64,000 bases of DNA from Parascedosporium putredinis. Taxonomy: Eukaryota > Ascomycota > Sordariomycetes > Microascales > Microascaceae. The notes beneath the pieces are model-generated. The model saw only the letters and a list, made by a program, of their open reading frames with translations, did no database searches and was not told the origin of the DNA. Positions 12,652 to 22,600 of the stretch are shown piece by piece. The translations under genes and the position numbers were made by a program. Each line of letters starts with the position of its first letter. Position 1 is the stretch's first letter. The DNA lies in assembly GCA_949357655.1 (NCBI GenBank), contig CASHTG010000015.1:248001-312000 (forward strand), written 5' to 3'.

Positions 12652-12895
12652 CAGATGCTTTCCGAGACACTTGAGCCTCCTCTTTCGGATACTCGTGGAT
12701 ATAATAGGCTGCCCCAGGTAAAAGAAATACCCGTACACATCACAAATCCCAAACCACGGGAAAGCATCATTGATGTCTTGGGTTGACCCCCCAGGTCCCC
12801 TAGAACAAAAGTGGTGGATATTGAGGTTCGCCAGGGTGACGCCTTCCGGTCATTCGGATTCTTGAGAAATGACTTCACGTCTTTGTCTTTCTTGT
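12652..12895 (+). pseudogene. Possible coding remnant with an in-frame stop
   Basis: From the ATG near 12655 one frame reads SETLEPPLSDTRGYNRLPQ then VKEIPVHITNPKPRE, reaches a TGA at 12784-12786, and continues in the same frame as RTKVVDIEVRQGDAFRSFGF to a stop at about 12894. The composition is protein-like on both sides of the stop, but I recognise no family, and the opposite strand also has a 120-codon frame here. It could be a decayed gene, an exon pair with an unseen intron, or chance. Confidence 0.2.
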
Positions 12896-14193
12896 GAGAA
12901 GCAAAATCCCGCTCCCATCCCGAGACCCAACCAGCAGGAAACATACGAAAAAAATGATAGAACTCAAGGCGGCAGCGCCCACGCGATGGCTCTCGGTAGC
13001 GTTGAAGACCCAAAGAAGCAGTCTGCCGAGATTCGGCACATCATGTATTTTCCCCTCTGAGAGACAATGATGCGGAAGACCGACGGCCCACAGCAGGTGA
13101 GAAGGGGATAACATAAAATTGCATATCCACTGCAAAGATTCTCTGCAAAAGAGCTTGTTGCCTTCATGGACCTAACAACTTCGCAATGAAGATTGAGTCG
13201 AATAAAACCTAACCTCTGACTCGCGGAAAGTCTCTGCCTGGTATTGCCTCACGGGTCCATCCACCCTATCTACACAAGAGTCTTGTGTTCCCAGGAATCT
13301 CGTCCCCTCACACTATGCCCACTCCCGCCTCATTCGACTCACATCATAGAAGAGACAGGAGAATTTGAGATTTCGTGCCCGCACCCTGCGCCGTTGCACG
13401 GCATCTCCCTAACCTACTACCAATCCCCTCAGCTCCTCTTCTCGTGGTTGCAACCCGTTGCTGTCTCTGGCTGCCGTCTCACCATCCTTCACTTCTTATC
13501 TTTGTGTGTAATGGAGTCCCGACGCATACCTGCACGTCAAAAGATCTCTAGATATGGTGGGAGGTGAACCTGCGAGAGCAGTGGCCCCTTACTAGACTGG
13601 CTTGAAGGTTGAATCCCATATCTACCAAGTTGAGGCCAATCTTGACTACATATATCAGTGGTACCGAGAGCTATTACCTCACAGGCAGTACGGCCTACTT
13701 GTCTGTAGTACGCCGCGTTATCAACGTAGAACTTAAATCATAGTTGTGGTTTCATCCGTCTCCCTGTTCCATCCTGTCTATTTGTCTTTCTCTTCCTCCC
13801 TGTTCAATATCATCCACTAGTACACAACACTTTAGTGGAAGTGGCTCAATATTCTAAACGACCACAAGTACCATTTCATCCTCGCTTCCGGCAGGCACCC
13901 AATATATCCAGCCACAACGTAGCCCGCCTACAACTTTGAAGCCGCAGCCACGCCCATGAGCCAGGAACTATTTCACGAGAGCAAACCTACATGGATTTTC
14001 TGAAGCCACAAACAGTCCTCGTTCGGCCCAGGATCCCGGATCAAGGAAGGCATGCGAGGTGAGGGGAAAGGAAGAGAAATGAAGCGTGTCTCGGCTCGGC
14101 TACCGCCCGCATCGAAACAACCACAATTGCCCCTCCAATCCAACCCAACCCAGCTCGAAATTTAAAGAGGCAATACAAAAGAGCAAGAGGAAA

Positions 14194-14578
14194 CTAGGAT
14201 ATGTTTGGGTGTAGCCAGCTCCAAGAAAGGCGAGGTGATGATAAAGGACGTCTAGGACCGACCCTTCTTGGCAAAGCGGCGGCTTTTACGCCCACAAGCT
14301 CCAGTCTCTTGGAGCCTCCGGTTCGAATGACTAGCTCGATATTCCGGGTAGAGCCTTCGATTCGACTTGCCCAATGCAGAATGATCACCTCGAGGGTGGA
14401 CATAGGACGATATAATTCGGTGTGCCGGGAAATCTGCACCAGGCCGATGTTCTGGTCCGACATCAATGAGTGCAAATGTTTCACCGACGACAGCCAAAAC
14501 TTCCTTAGCCAGCCGGACAATCTCAGCAGTTACCTGGTGGCAGTCATTTGTGTGCAACATGTAGTGAATAGCGGGCAA
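14194..14578 (-). CDS. Doubtful small ORF pair, no recognised family
   Basis: Two overlapping minus-strand frames each give about 100 codons. One reads HTNDCHQVTAEIVRLAKEVL, a helix-like segment; the other reads TRNIELVIRTGGSKRLELVG. A single base change could join them, as in the real genes of this window, but there is no conserved motif and the longer frame lacks an ATG at its first codon. Treat as a hypothesis only. Confidence 0.15.
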
Positions 14579-15100
14579 TAGATGTTTCCTTCCTCCTCTG
14601 CATTTCTTCCTAGCCCCTTCATCATTGCCATCTTGCAGTATTCGGGGAATGTTTGTCCATCACGGTGCTAACTTGGAGCCAACGTCCCAAGGAACACATG
14701 TATGGCTACGCAGACCAGCACGGATGCAATCTCAACTTATTCTACTTATCTCGGCCATGTTAGGCTGATTTCACCCGTAACGCCATGCCTCATTTTGGTG
14801 GTAAGTCGCCGGCATTGCATGGATCCATACCGTTAAGCGAATGTAATTACCTACACTATGATACAGAAAATGGATATGCTTGCGAGTAAAACTAGGCGAC
14901 ACCACCCCCTAGCCGACAAATATTGTAACTAGAAAATAAGGATACCTTCAATGTTTGCCCCCATTCTTGATAATTCAATACGGGTGGGCGTGGGTGTTGA
15001 CCTAGGAAATGTACTTTCTCAACATCACTACACGTGCTGGCGCTTAATTCATTCACAATCGGCCCTCTCCTCATCTTTACCCATAGACAGGCCTTATTCC

Positions 15101-17076
15101 CTATCCTCGAGATAAAGCCTCCATCAGAGCCTCATCGGAAAATTGGTCACCTGAGCTTAGCTCTGGCATCTTAAAAGCCTCCTCACCCGCTTCGGCAGAA
15201 TCAACTAGAGGTAGTTCAAACGTCGCCCACGAGGTAACGGCAGTGCCGGTTGGTGTGCTAATGCTTCTGCTTGAGTCCGTGGTTGACTGTGATGCTTCCT
15301 CGTCCACACGCTGCGCTTGTGAAATATCTTGCTTCGCTCGGCTGAGCGGACTACCGCAGCCCGTGGTGTTGATGAACCCCCAGAAAAGGCTCTTTGTACC
15401 TTGGGGCCAAGTGCGGTCAAGGGCTGCGGTGCCTCGGCTCCCCGACCCTGCTCTGTGACCACAGCCAAAGCCCCCAGACCTGAGCTAGGCAAGTAGCCAC
15501 TTCTTACATCCGATAAGGAGGCGTCCGTGCTGTTTGTGGTGGTTGCTACTGATATTGCTGAATGCTGTACTGGCGGCTGACAGGACGTGTCGACGCCCAG
15601 TGCGGCTACCTGAGAGCCAAAGTAGGAAGATAGGTCTCCTGACGGTGTTGGTGCCCATGGCTCTTGGCTGGTATTCATGGACCTCGAGTCGTCTGGGCCG
15701 CTAAGTAGGCGTGGTCCAGTCTCTGCAGTTCTAAGAATGGCACGAGAATCAGAAACTCCCCAAATACTTTGCAGCTTTGGCACCGTGCTTGCGTAGTCTT
15801 GCATGATAGTATCTGAACTTGACTTCTCTACTCGCTGTCTGCGAGTGAGGTTATTCTGGTCTCGGTGTTCGAGGTGGAAACCCGACCCCGACCAGAAAGC
15901 GGACGAATAAGAGGCTTGTGTAGGCGTGGTGCCAGCGCCAACTTGGCCCAAAGAAAATTGAGGATGGCCTCCTCTTGTTGGAAACGCCTCTGCCTTGTGT
16001 CCGAGCCTCTGTGGACAGCAAAATCCTCTAGAATAGGAAACTTTCTTCCGTGATCGGGCGTAATGGATGTATGACTTAGCCTTGGGTGCCGGGATGCATG
16101 AGCATGTGAGATCGGCTTGCTTCTGGGAGCAAGCCAAGACCCCGAGCGAGTGGGTACCTCTGGCTTCCCGAGCCACAAGGACTGGCTCGGCCAAGCGATA
16201 GCGGCGGCTTCGAGAATTTCTAGTCCAAACCGGTCACTTGTAAGCCGGGCCCAATAGGAAGATATACATGCATAATGATGACAAGTGGGGTGGGGAACGG
16301 GGGATTCAAAGACTTACGGAGAGGCGCATGCTGGAAAGAAAACGCTACAATATTTTTCACAGTCTCAACTAGACTTGGTCCTGAGTGATATACCTCGCTG
16401 ATGACCACCTTGATCCGGCCAAGGTCATCCGCCGCGCTCCAGGAATCTTGGTGCAACATATCAGAGAGAAAGCTGGGGAATCGAAGAGCGTCGCCCTCCC
16501 CGCTCTGCGACTTTTCTAATCAGAGGGAACTGTGAGCAAAAGCAGGTTCTTGTGGGTAAGTTTATCGAGAGGATCTAGGTACCTGTCATATTGCTCATCA
16601 CCTGGGGCCATGCTGCCGAGCCGTCAAATATCTTGGACCTGATAAAGTTCGCAGTTAGTACGGTCGGCGGAGTGTTTTTAAAAAACGACTGCATTTCAGA
16701 CATACCCAATAAAGCATCCGTCAAAATATAGCCGAGCCTGGAATTGGATCGTTTCGGGATGCTGAGAGAGAGCTTTGTGAAGATGCTCAGCTCGGGCTCC
16801 TGAATCCAGCTGTGGACGGAAACGTGGAAGGGCGTGTTTGGCTCGAGACTAGGGATGAAGCAGGTCATGGTCGGCAGGCCTACGACACCGTCTGGAGATG
16901 AAAACTCTTTTCGGTGCATCACATTAGCTATACATGAAGAAGCAAATGCTATCGAGAACAGGAAACGAGGCGGCACTAACCTTGATCTTGCACTAACCGG
17001 CACGTCACCTTGAATTCCTTCAAGGGGGTACCAAAGTCCCAGGGAAGAGTAGAACGTCCCACTCATCATATCGCAT
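15101..17076 (-). CDS. Conserved filamentous-fungal protein of unknown function (MRYDEWDVLLFP family)
   Basis: I recognise a family of hypothetical fungal proteins but no function. Five exons; introns 16928-16980, 16639-16705, 16516-16582 and 16220-16317 all have GT-AG ends and keep phase. The start is ATG 17076, giving MRYDEWDVLLFP then FGTPLKEFKVTCRLVQDQ. The N-terminal half (about 250 residues) looks beta-rich: MHRKEFSSPDGVVG, HVSVHSWIQEPELSIF, SKIFDGSAAWPQVMSNMT, AADDLGRIKVVISE and VAFSFQHAPL, the last being a conserved block of the family. The C-terminal half is Ser/Thr/Gln-rich and probably disordered, with SRSISTPTGTAVTSWA and a short acidic end, SSGDQFSDEALMEALSRG. Frame losses: 17038-17040, 16723-16726, one somewhere in about 15850-16150, and 15403-15406. 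About 564 residues. No signal peptide or membrane helix. Confidence 0.75.
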
Positions 17077-18177
17077 ATTGAAGTTGAAGCTCAAGCGAAC
17101 GAGATGGCCAACTATAGAAATGTAGAAGGGAATTGGTTCTCACAGGCGATAATCCAAGCAAATTCAAAGAGTAGCTATCAAAGAAGAGGCTCATCGTCTT
17201 CTAAGAAAATCCCTCTGTTGGTATGAGAGGAGGGGTAAAACAACGGAGACTACATGAGATAGAGATCGTGAGCGCAAATGCGGGTCTATTCCAACCAAGG
17301 AAGTTGCTTGAAGACCCTTCGTTGCTCCTTCTTACTCGATGCTCTAGATACGGAGTAGAGGTGTTATTGGCGACTTCTCGGCAGGGAAGAGAGGTTAGTG
17401 CGGCGATAAGGGAAACCCGGTCCCGGAAAAGCTAGTAACCCCCGTTGCTATATTTCCGTGACGACTGGATCAATCCATTGGATGCATAAACGTTTTGGAC
17501 TCGTCTGGCCGGTCAGCTAATAGATCGTGCAATGTCAATGGGATCTAAGTTGCCTGTGCGTATCATGTGGAATGGGATCGAAAGGAAGGAACGGGGATCA
17601 TTGTCACAGTCAAGAGATACATGGCCCACACCGATAGACAGTCTCATGAATGGAGAAGTGGCTACCTGGGGACTTGGTGGATTTGATAATACAAAAGGTA
17701 CGTAGATGACGGTAGTATAGAGGCGGGGGATGATGAACGGGAAAGCAGGCCGAGACGGATGCCTCTCGTGTGCAAAAGCCCAGCTGGTGCTTTGATTGCC
17801 TGAATTTGAACTATTCGAACTGGTGTACTTGAACTCGTGTACCTTGGTACACCTGGTATCGATGCATTGGCCCAGCGCAGACGGGGTTGAGCCTTTCGTT
17901 CCTTCCTCGTCTATAGATAGTCAGATCGTAAAAGATATATTTTGGCTCCGAAGTGGAGCTCAGCGCAAGGTTGATAAGGGAACCGTGGGTGTCTAGGCCG
18001 CGCAGGGTAGCAGGTACATCATGTGCAACTAGAGTCAATTCAGCGTGGAAAGAGAGCCACGAGAGTAATATACAGTGAAGGTGCACTCTATCAGACAAAA
18101 GGAACGGAATCAATGGTGTTCCACGTCAGGTAGGTATCTAAATTGCCCCAGAAAACCCAACCCACCCCTTGGCATTT
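17077..18177 (-). other. Intergenic region upstream of the uncharacterised gene
   Basis: Promoter of the 15.1-17.1 kb gene on its left and the 3' region of NDUFB8 on its right. No supported reading frame. Confidence 0.6.
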
Positions 18178-18816
18178 TTACGGATCAGGATCACCCGCTT
18201 TCCTCGCCTATATCATGTCGGTTAGCACTATCCTCATCGCTTCGTCAGGGCAAGCCAACTTACCCTCACCGCGCCACTTCCACCCAGCTCCCTCTCTAGG
18301 CCATCCTCATACTCTTTGGGGACGGCCTTCATATCGGGGTACGTGAGGTATACGAGGCCGATAGCGGACAGGAGAACGCCGGCGGCGGTTGCGAACATCA
18401 GGGCACCCTTTCCAGGGGTGGTCCAGGTGTATTCGTAGGGGAGAAGATGCCGAGCATATCGTTGTCTTCGTGCACGGGTTCCCCAAAGTTCCTCCTCTCC
18501 TGAGGATCCCACCACTCGCCGTAGGGATCGCGGAATTGCCTCTTGATCGCGGGGGTTGATGTAACCGCCGTTCTGAATTACCTGAGATTAGCTCCAACCT
18601 CCTCTAATTATGACGAGGCTCTATTATAACGGCACGAACCATTCCGGGGTCCTCGGCTTCGGTGAGCTTGGGATAATCAGGGTACTTTTCGTTGATAACC
18701 TCTGGCGAGTTGAACGAGGGAGGCAAGAAGAATCGTTTCTGGATGACGGGGACGGGGCTCGCGCCAAGGCTGACGACGCGCCGCGTCGTAGCCGAAGCAA
18801 TTCGTCGAGAAAGCAT
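18178..18816 (-). CDS. NDUFB8: NADH:ubiquinone oxidoreductase subunit NDUFB8-like (complex I accessory subunit)
   Basis: Accessory subunit of the membrane arm of mitochondrial complex I. Seen: a basic N-terminus with Ser/Arg (MLSRRIASATTRRVVSLG) suited to mitochondrial import, EKYPDYPKLTEAEDPGM, NGGYINP, KRQFRDPYGEWWDPQERRNF, GEPVHEDNDMLGIFSPYEYT, one membrane helix (ALMFATAAGVLLSAIGLVYL) and LERELGGSGAVRARK at the end. Three exons with introns 18573-18639 and 18208-18263; the second leaves a 30-base last exon ending at TAA 18178-18180. Frame breaks: the G run 18551-18555 (two bases short or one extra) and 18438-18441 (one short). About 172 residues, normal length. Confidence 0.93.
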
Positions 18817-19652
18817 CTACACATGTCCAATTGAGCTTGGTTAGCGGCTCCTGCTCTGGTGTTGCGGTTCGCGGCTTGAAGACGGCTCTGGGGACAAGCG
18901 TAGTTTTTCAATTGAGTAGGTGCTCTCGTCGGCTCGAAACATACCTTGATGTCCGGGAATTGCGCAGCCGGGACGCCGGTCGATGGTCTACGAGTTAATA
19001 TTGGCAGACACGGCTGCGAGACGGATAGGCTATCGTAGTCGTGATGGGATGAAAGCGCTCGTGGCCGCAATGAGCGAACTTGAAGTTGTCGTCAGACAAA
19101 AGAAGCATCGGTCAAAGGTGGTGCAGGGCAAACTTGATTCCGAGCGCCTTGATTGGTCAATCTCATTTGTTATGACTAAGCAATTTTCTCGGTGCGGCTG
19201 CCGCCCTTGGGATGAATTATTCTGGGAATTATGCCTTCTGTAGCCAATGATGGGAGATGACTGTACATGTCTGAGGAGCCTGCGCATTTTGTCGTGCACC
19301 GTGGACGCGCAGCATCACATCAGTGTTGAGCGCACTAGCAAACGTATAACCACTGTGTCGATATCACAAAACACGGAGTACACGCCAAATTCTATGATGT
19401 GGTCCCTATTATTTCGAGCATGAGCCTGAACCTCCTGTCATCATCCACCTCACGATTTTTTTTCCCTTGGCCTGTTCCATCACCTGGCTCACGTTTTTCA
19501 ACGCCAGCATCCAGTTTAGATCGTGGTCATGACCAAATTCCGCATGGGCATTTCTTGAATCCTTACGATTCCGTAGACCTTAATTTTTACCCACCCAATG
19601 CCACTTTCATCGAGAGCACGACCCATCCACCATCCCCATCGCCCCGACCGTG
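18817..19652. promoter_or_regulatory. Divergent promoter region, NDUFB8 / SWR1
   Basis: 836 bp separates the start codons of a mitochondrial complex I gene and a chromatin remodeller transcribed away from each other, so both promoters must lie here. I could not assign individual factor sites. Minor frames in this interval carry no conserved motif. Confidence 0.6.
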
Positions 19653-22600
19653 ATGACCCCTTCCACGTCGCCGCGTCCCCAAACGCCGGATGCGGGCCCG
19701 ATCACCCTCGACGACTTGGATGCGGACTCGCCTCTATCCGACCTAGCGGACTACACGTTCGATTCCGACTTCGAGTCCGATCCCAACCCCCAAGGGCTCC
19801 CTCCGCCGCCTCCTCCGATGACGACTCCGACGAGGATCCCGCAACCGCACGCGAAACTACGCCCCAGGACACTACCATCGACACGAGCCGTCCACAAGAG
19901 AACGGGGAGTTGCTTGAAAATGAAAAGGAAAACTTTCTCGAAGTGGATGACGATGTTGCCACCCCCGGCGATGAACGACCCTCCAAGCGTCGACGCCTCT
20001 CCGAGACCACTCCCCAGACCGGCCCCCGCAAACGAGCCGAATCGCCGCCCTGGAAGAAAGTTCAGGCCGAGGGCCCAACTACCTTTACAGAAAATGGCCG
20101 ACGCAAGTCTGGCCGTATCAACCTCGTACCGCTAGAAGAACGCTTAAAGGGGGACAAGCGGCTCACGCGACGAGCCGTCCAGCCTACGGCATCGCCCACG
20201 AACCCGCGGGCCTCGAGTAGCCGTAGTACGTCTACGCCCCAACCCTTGTCGCAGAAGGCTGTCCAAAAACCCCCAGCCAAGAAACCTCCTCCGCCACCTC
20301 CTCCTCCATCATCCAGACCAACTCGATCTGCGCCGCCACCTAAGCAAGCCCCCACACCGCGAATCTAGGACATCTCTACGCACAAGCCAGAGAAAACAGT
20401 CCTCCTCCCCACCTCCACCCCAACCCACCCGCCAATCTACACGAGCACGTAGGACGTCGCGCTTCGCGGCGGACAATGCCACATCTCAAGAGTTGGCTAG
20501 CCCCGCTCGCCGACGCGCCTCGAATCTACGCGATACACCCGCCCGACACCGCCTTCGAACCCGTATCGATACTCTACCCATTCTTCATCCCGATCTTCTA
20601 ACGAAACGACCCAAACTCTTCCCAACATTTGACGAATACTGGGTGCGCGCCTGGGATATACCCATCGAAGAGGGTGGTCTCCTGGCCGCCGACGATGATG
20701 CTCGCATCTCGGACGAAGTAGCCCGAAAGGAAGCTTGCATAATACGGCGGATTGAGGCCGAGGCGGAACCGGGCGGCCTTCTCTCTGGGGATCACTGCTC
20801 TATTTTTACCCCAGAGCAGCAAGACGAGCCTCCTAGGCAATGGGCCCACGCGGACCACTTAGTTAAGGCGGCGGCTAATTTCCGCAGGCTGCTGGTTGCG
20901 GAGCACATCCGACACAAGGCTACCGCGAAGAAGCTGGCCGAGGCGTGTCGTGATGAGTGGAGACGACGGCAGCCCAAGTCGGCAGAGCAGCTCGAACTAG
21001 AAGCGAGAGATCTCTGGATCGCGCGCTACAAGCTCGTTGCTCGCGCCCTTTCGGGACGTGGGAGAACGTCAAGGTAGAGATAAACCGACGAAGGCTTCGA
21101 GAGTGGGAGGCTGAAGAGCAGCGCAGGGTGAAGGCAGCGCTAAACGAAGCGGTAACAATATCCGAGCAGAAGCTGCAAGCGCGAAAGACCCTGGCGGACT
21201 CCGATCTGGATTCCGACATAGAGCTGGACTCCGACCTCGATTCAGCCCTCTTGTCCGACGCCGAAGCAGCGGAAGACGCCAGTAATGATGGTGAGAGTGA
21301 AGAGGCAGATGATGGAGACGATGAGGATGAAAATGGTGCTGGCGATGATGACAACATGACCTCTGACGAAGATGAGGACGAAGACGAGGCTACCGAAAGT
21401 AAAGATGACGTGGGTGACGAGCATCTTACACGGGAGCAGCTTATAGAAAAGTACGCCAACCTTCCGGATCTTCCGAAGGAAACAACAGAAAATCCTGCCG
21501 ACGACGAGAAGCAGCAGATGGGCGAACCTACCGTCAAGCAGGAGGATGAGACCAGTGATGAATCCGTCGACATGGATGATGATCTGGGCTCGACAGATAT
21601 GGATTCGGATGAAGAAGATGATGGCGATGACGATGACGACGATGATGACGACGATGAAGAGGATGAAGAGGACGAGGAGGATGGGGAAGCGCCATCCGGC
21701 CTTCTTGGCCTTTTCTTTGGAAAATCGGAGCTGAAGAAGCTAAAGGACGATGCGGTGGACGAGTCTACCCCGATAGACACGCCTGGCGCCCAATCCGAGG
21801 ATGCTGTCGAGATGGAGGCTGGGGCGGACGATGCGCAGGATGTCGCCCTCCCTGCGGACGAACGTATGACTGAGTTTTCCCACGGAGAGATCAACGGGAT
21901 CAGGCACAAACTCAATGGCATAAGCAAGGTATTCGATGTCCCTGAGGCCACTGACGACGACGACGACGCCATCTCCTTGGTTCATCACCCGGGTGACCGT
22001 CGCTCCACTGTTGAACCAGATACGGGGGCGAGCAAACCAACAACGCCTTTCCCAGATCCAATGGAGGTGGAAGACTTTACGGTTAGCGACGGACCCAAGG
22101 AGAATGGCGTCAACGGGATCAATGGCACCCATGCAACACCACCCCTCGCCAAAAGTCCGTCGGCTTTCAACTCCCGAATGGCACCTCAGACTCCCCAGTA
22201 TCGAAGGATACGAGTGCGGCCGATAGGGCGTCTATGCCCCCACCTAAGCTCGTTGCCAATGACGATGAAGACGTTGTCATGGATGATGCCCCCTCAGACG
22301 TGCCGGTGTCTACTGTGCAGCAGAGCTCAAAGACGCCAAGCGAGGCCCCGGATGTGGTGAACATCAACGATGCTGAACAGGCCTCTGAGACAGCCCAGGA
22401 TCTCGAAGGAAGCCAGTCCCCGGGATGGCCGAGGCTAAGACACCTGATGTTGGTACGCCGATGGGAGCAGAGCTCGTGCCCTCAAAGCACTCCACCAGCC
22501 GCAGCGTCTCGCCTTCCCAACCGGGGCAACCCAAGACGGAAGTACCCTTCCTCCTGCGCGGCACGCTCCGAGAGTACCAACACTTTGGCCTCGAATGGCT

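Larger units (their letters stand above)
12327..15100. other. 2.8 kb interval with only doubtful coding remnants
   Basis: Upstream of the MFS exporter and downstream of the uncharacterised gene at 15.1-17.1 kb. Two stretches read as possibly coding (12652-12895 plus strand and 14194-14578 minus strand) and are listed separately. The rest shows no conserved frame, no tRNA and no transposon signature. Confidence 0.5.

Noticed and set aside
14310..14335. A GGTTCGAAT string resembling a tRNA B box
   Set aside because: No matching A box at the right distance and no acceptor stem can be drawn.
16575..17069. The start MMSGTFYSSLGL for the uncharacterised gene
   Set aside because: It is out of frame with the conserved FKVTCRLVQDQ block; the ATG at 17076 gives the family N-terminus after one base correction.
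20920..21972. A 350-codon Ser-rich frame on the minus strand
   Set aside because: It is the antisense of the SWR1 acidic tract (GAT/GAC/GAG repeats read as Ser codons).
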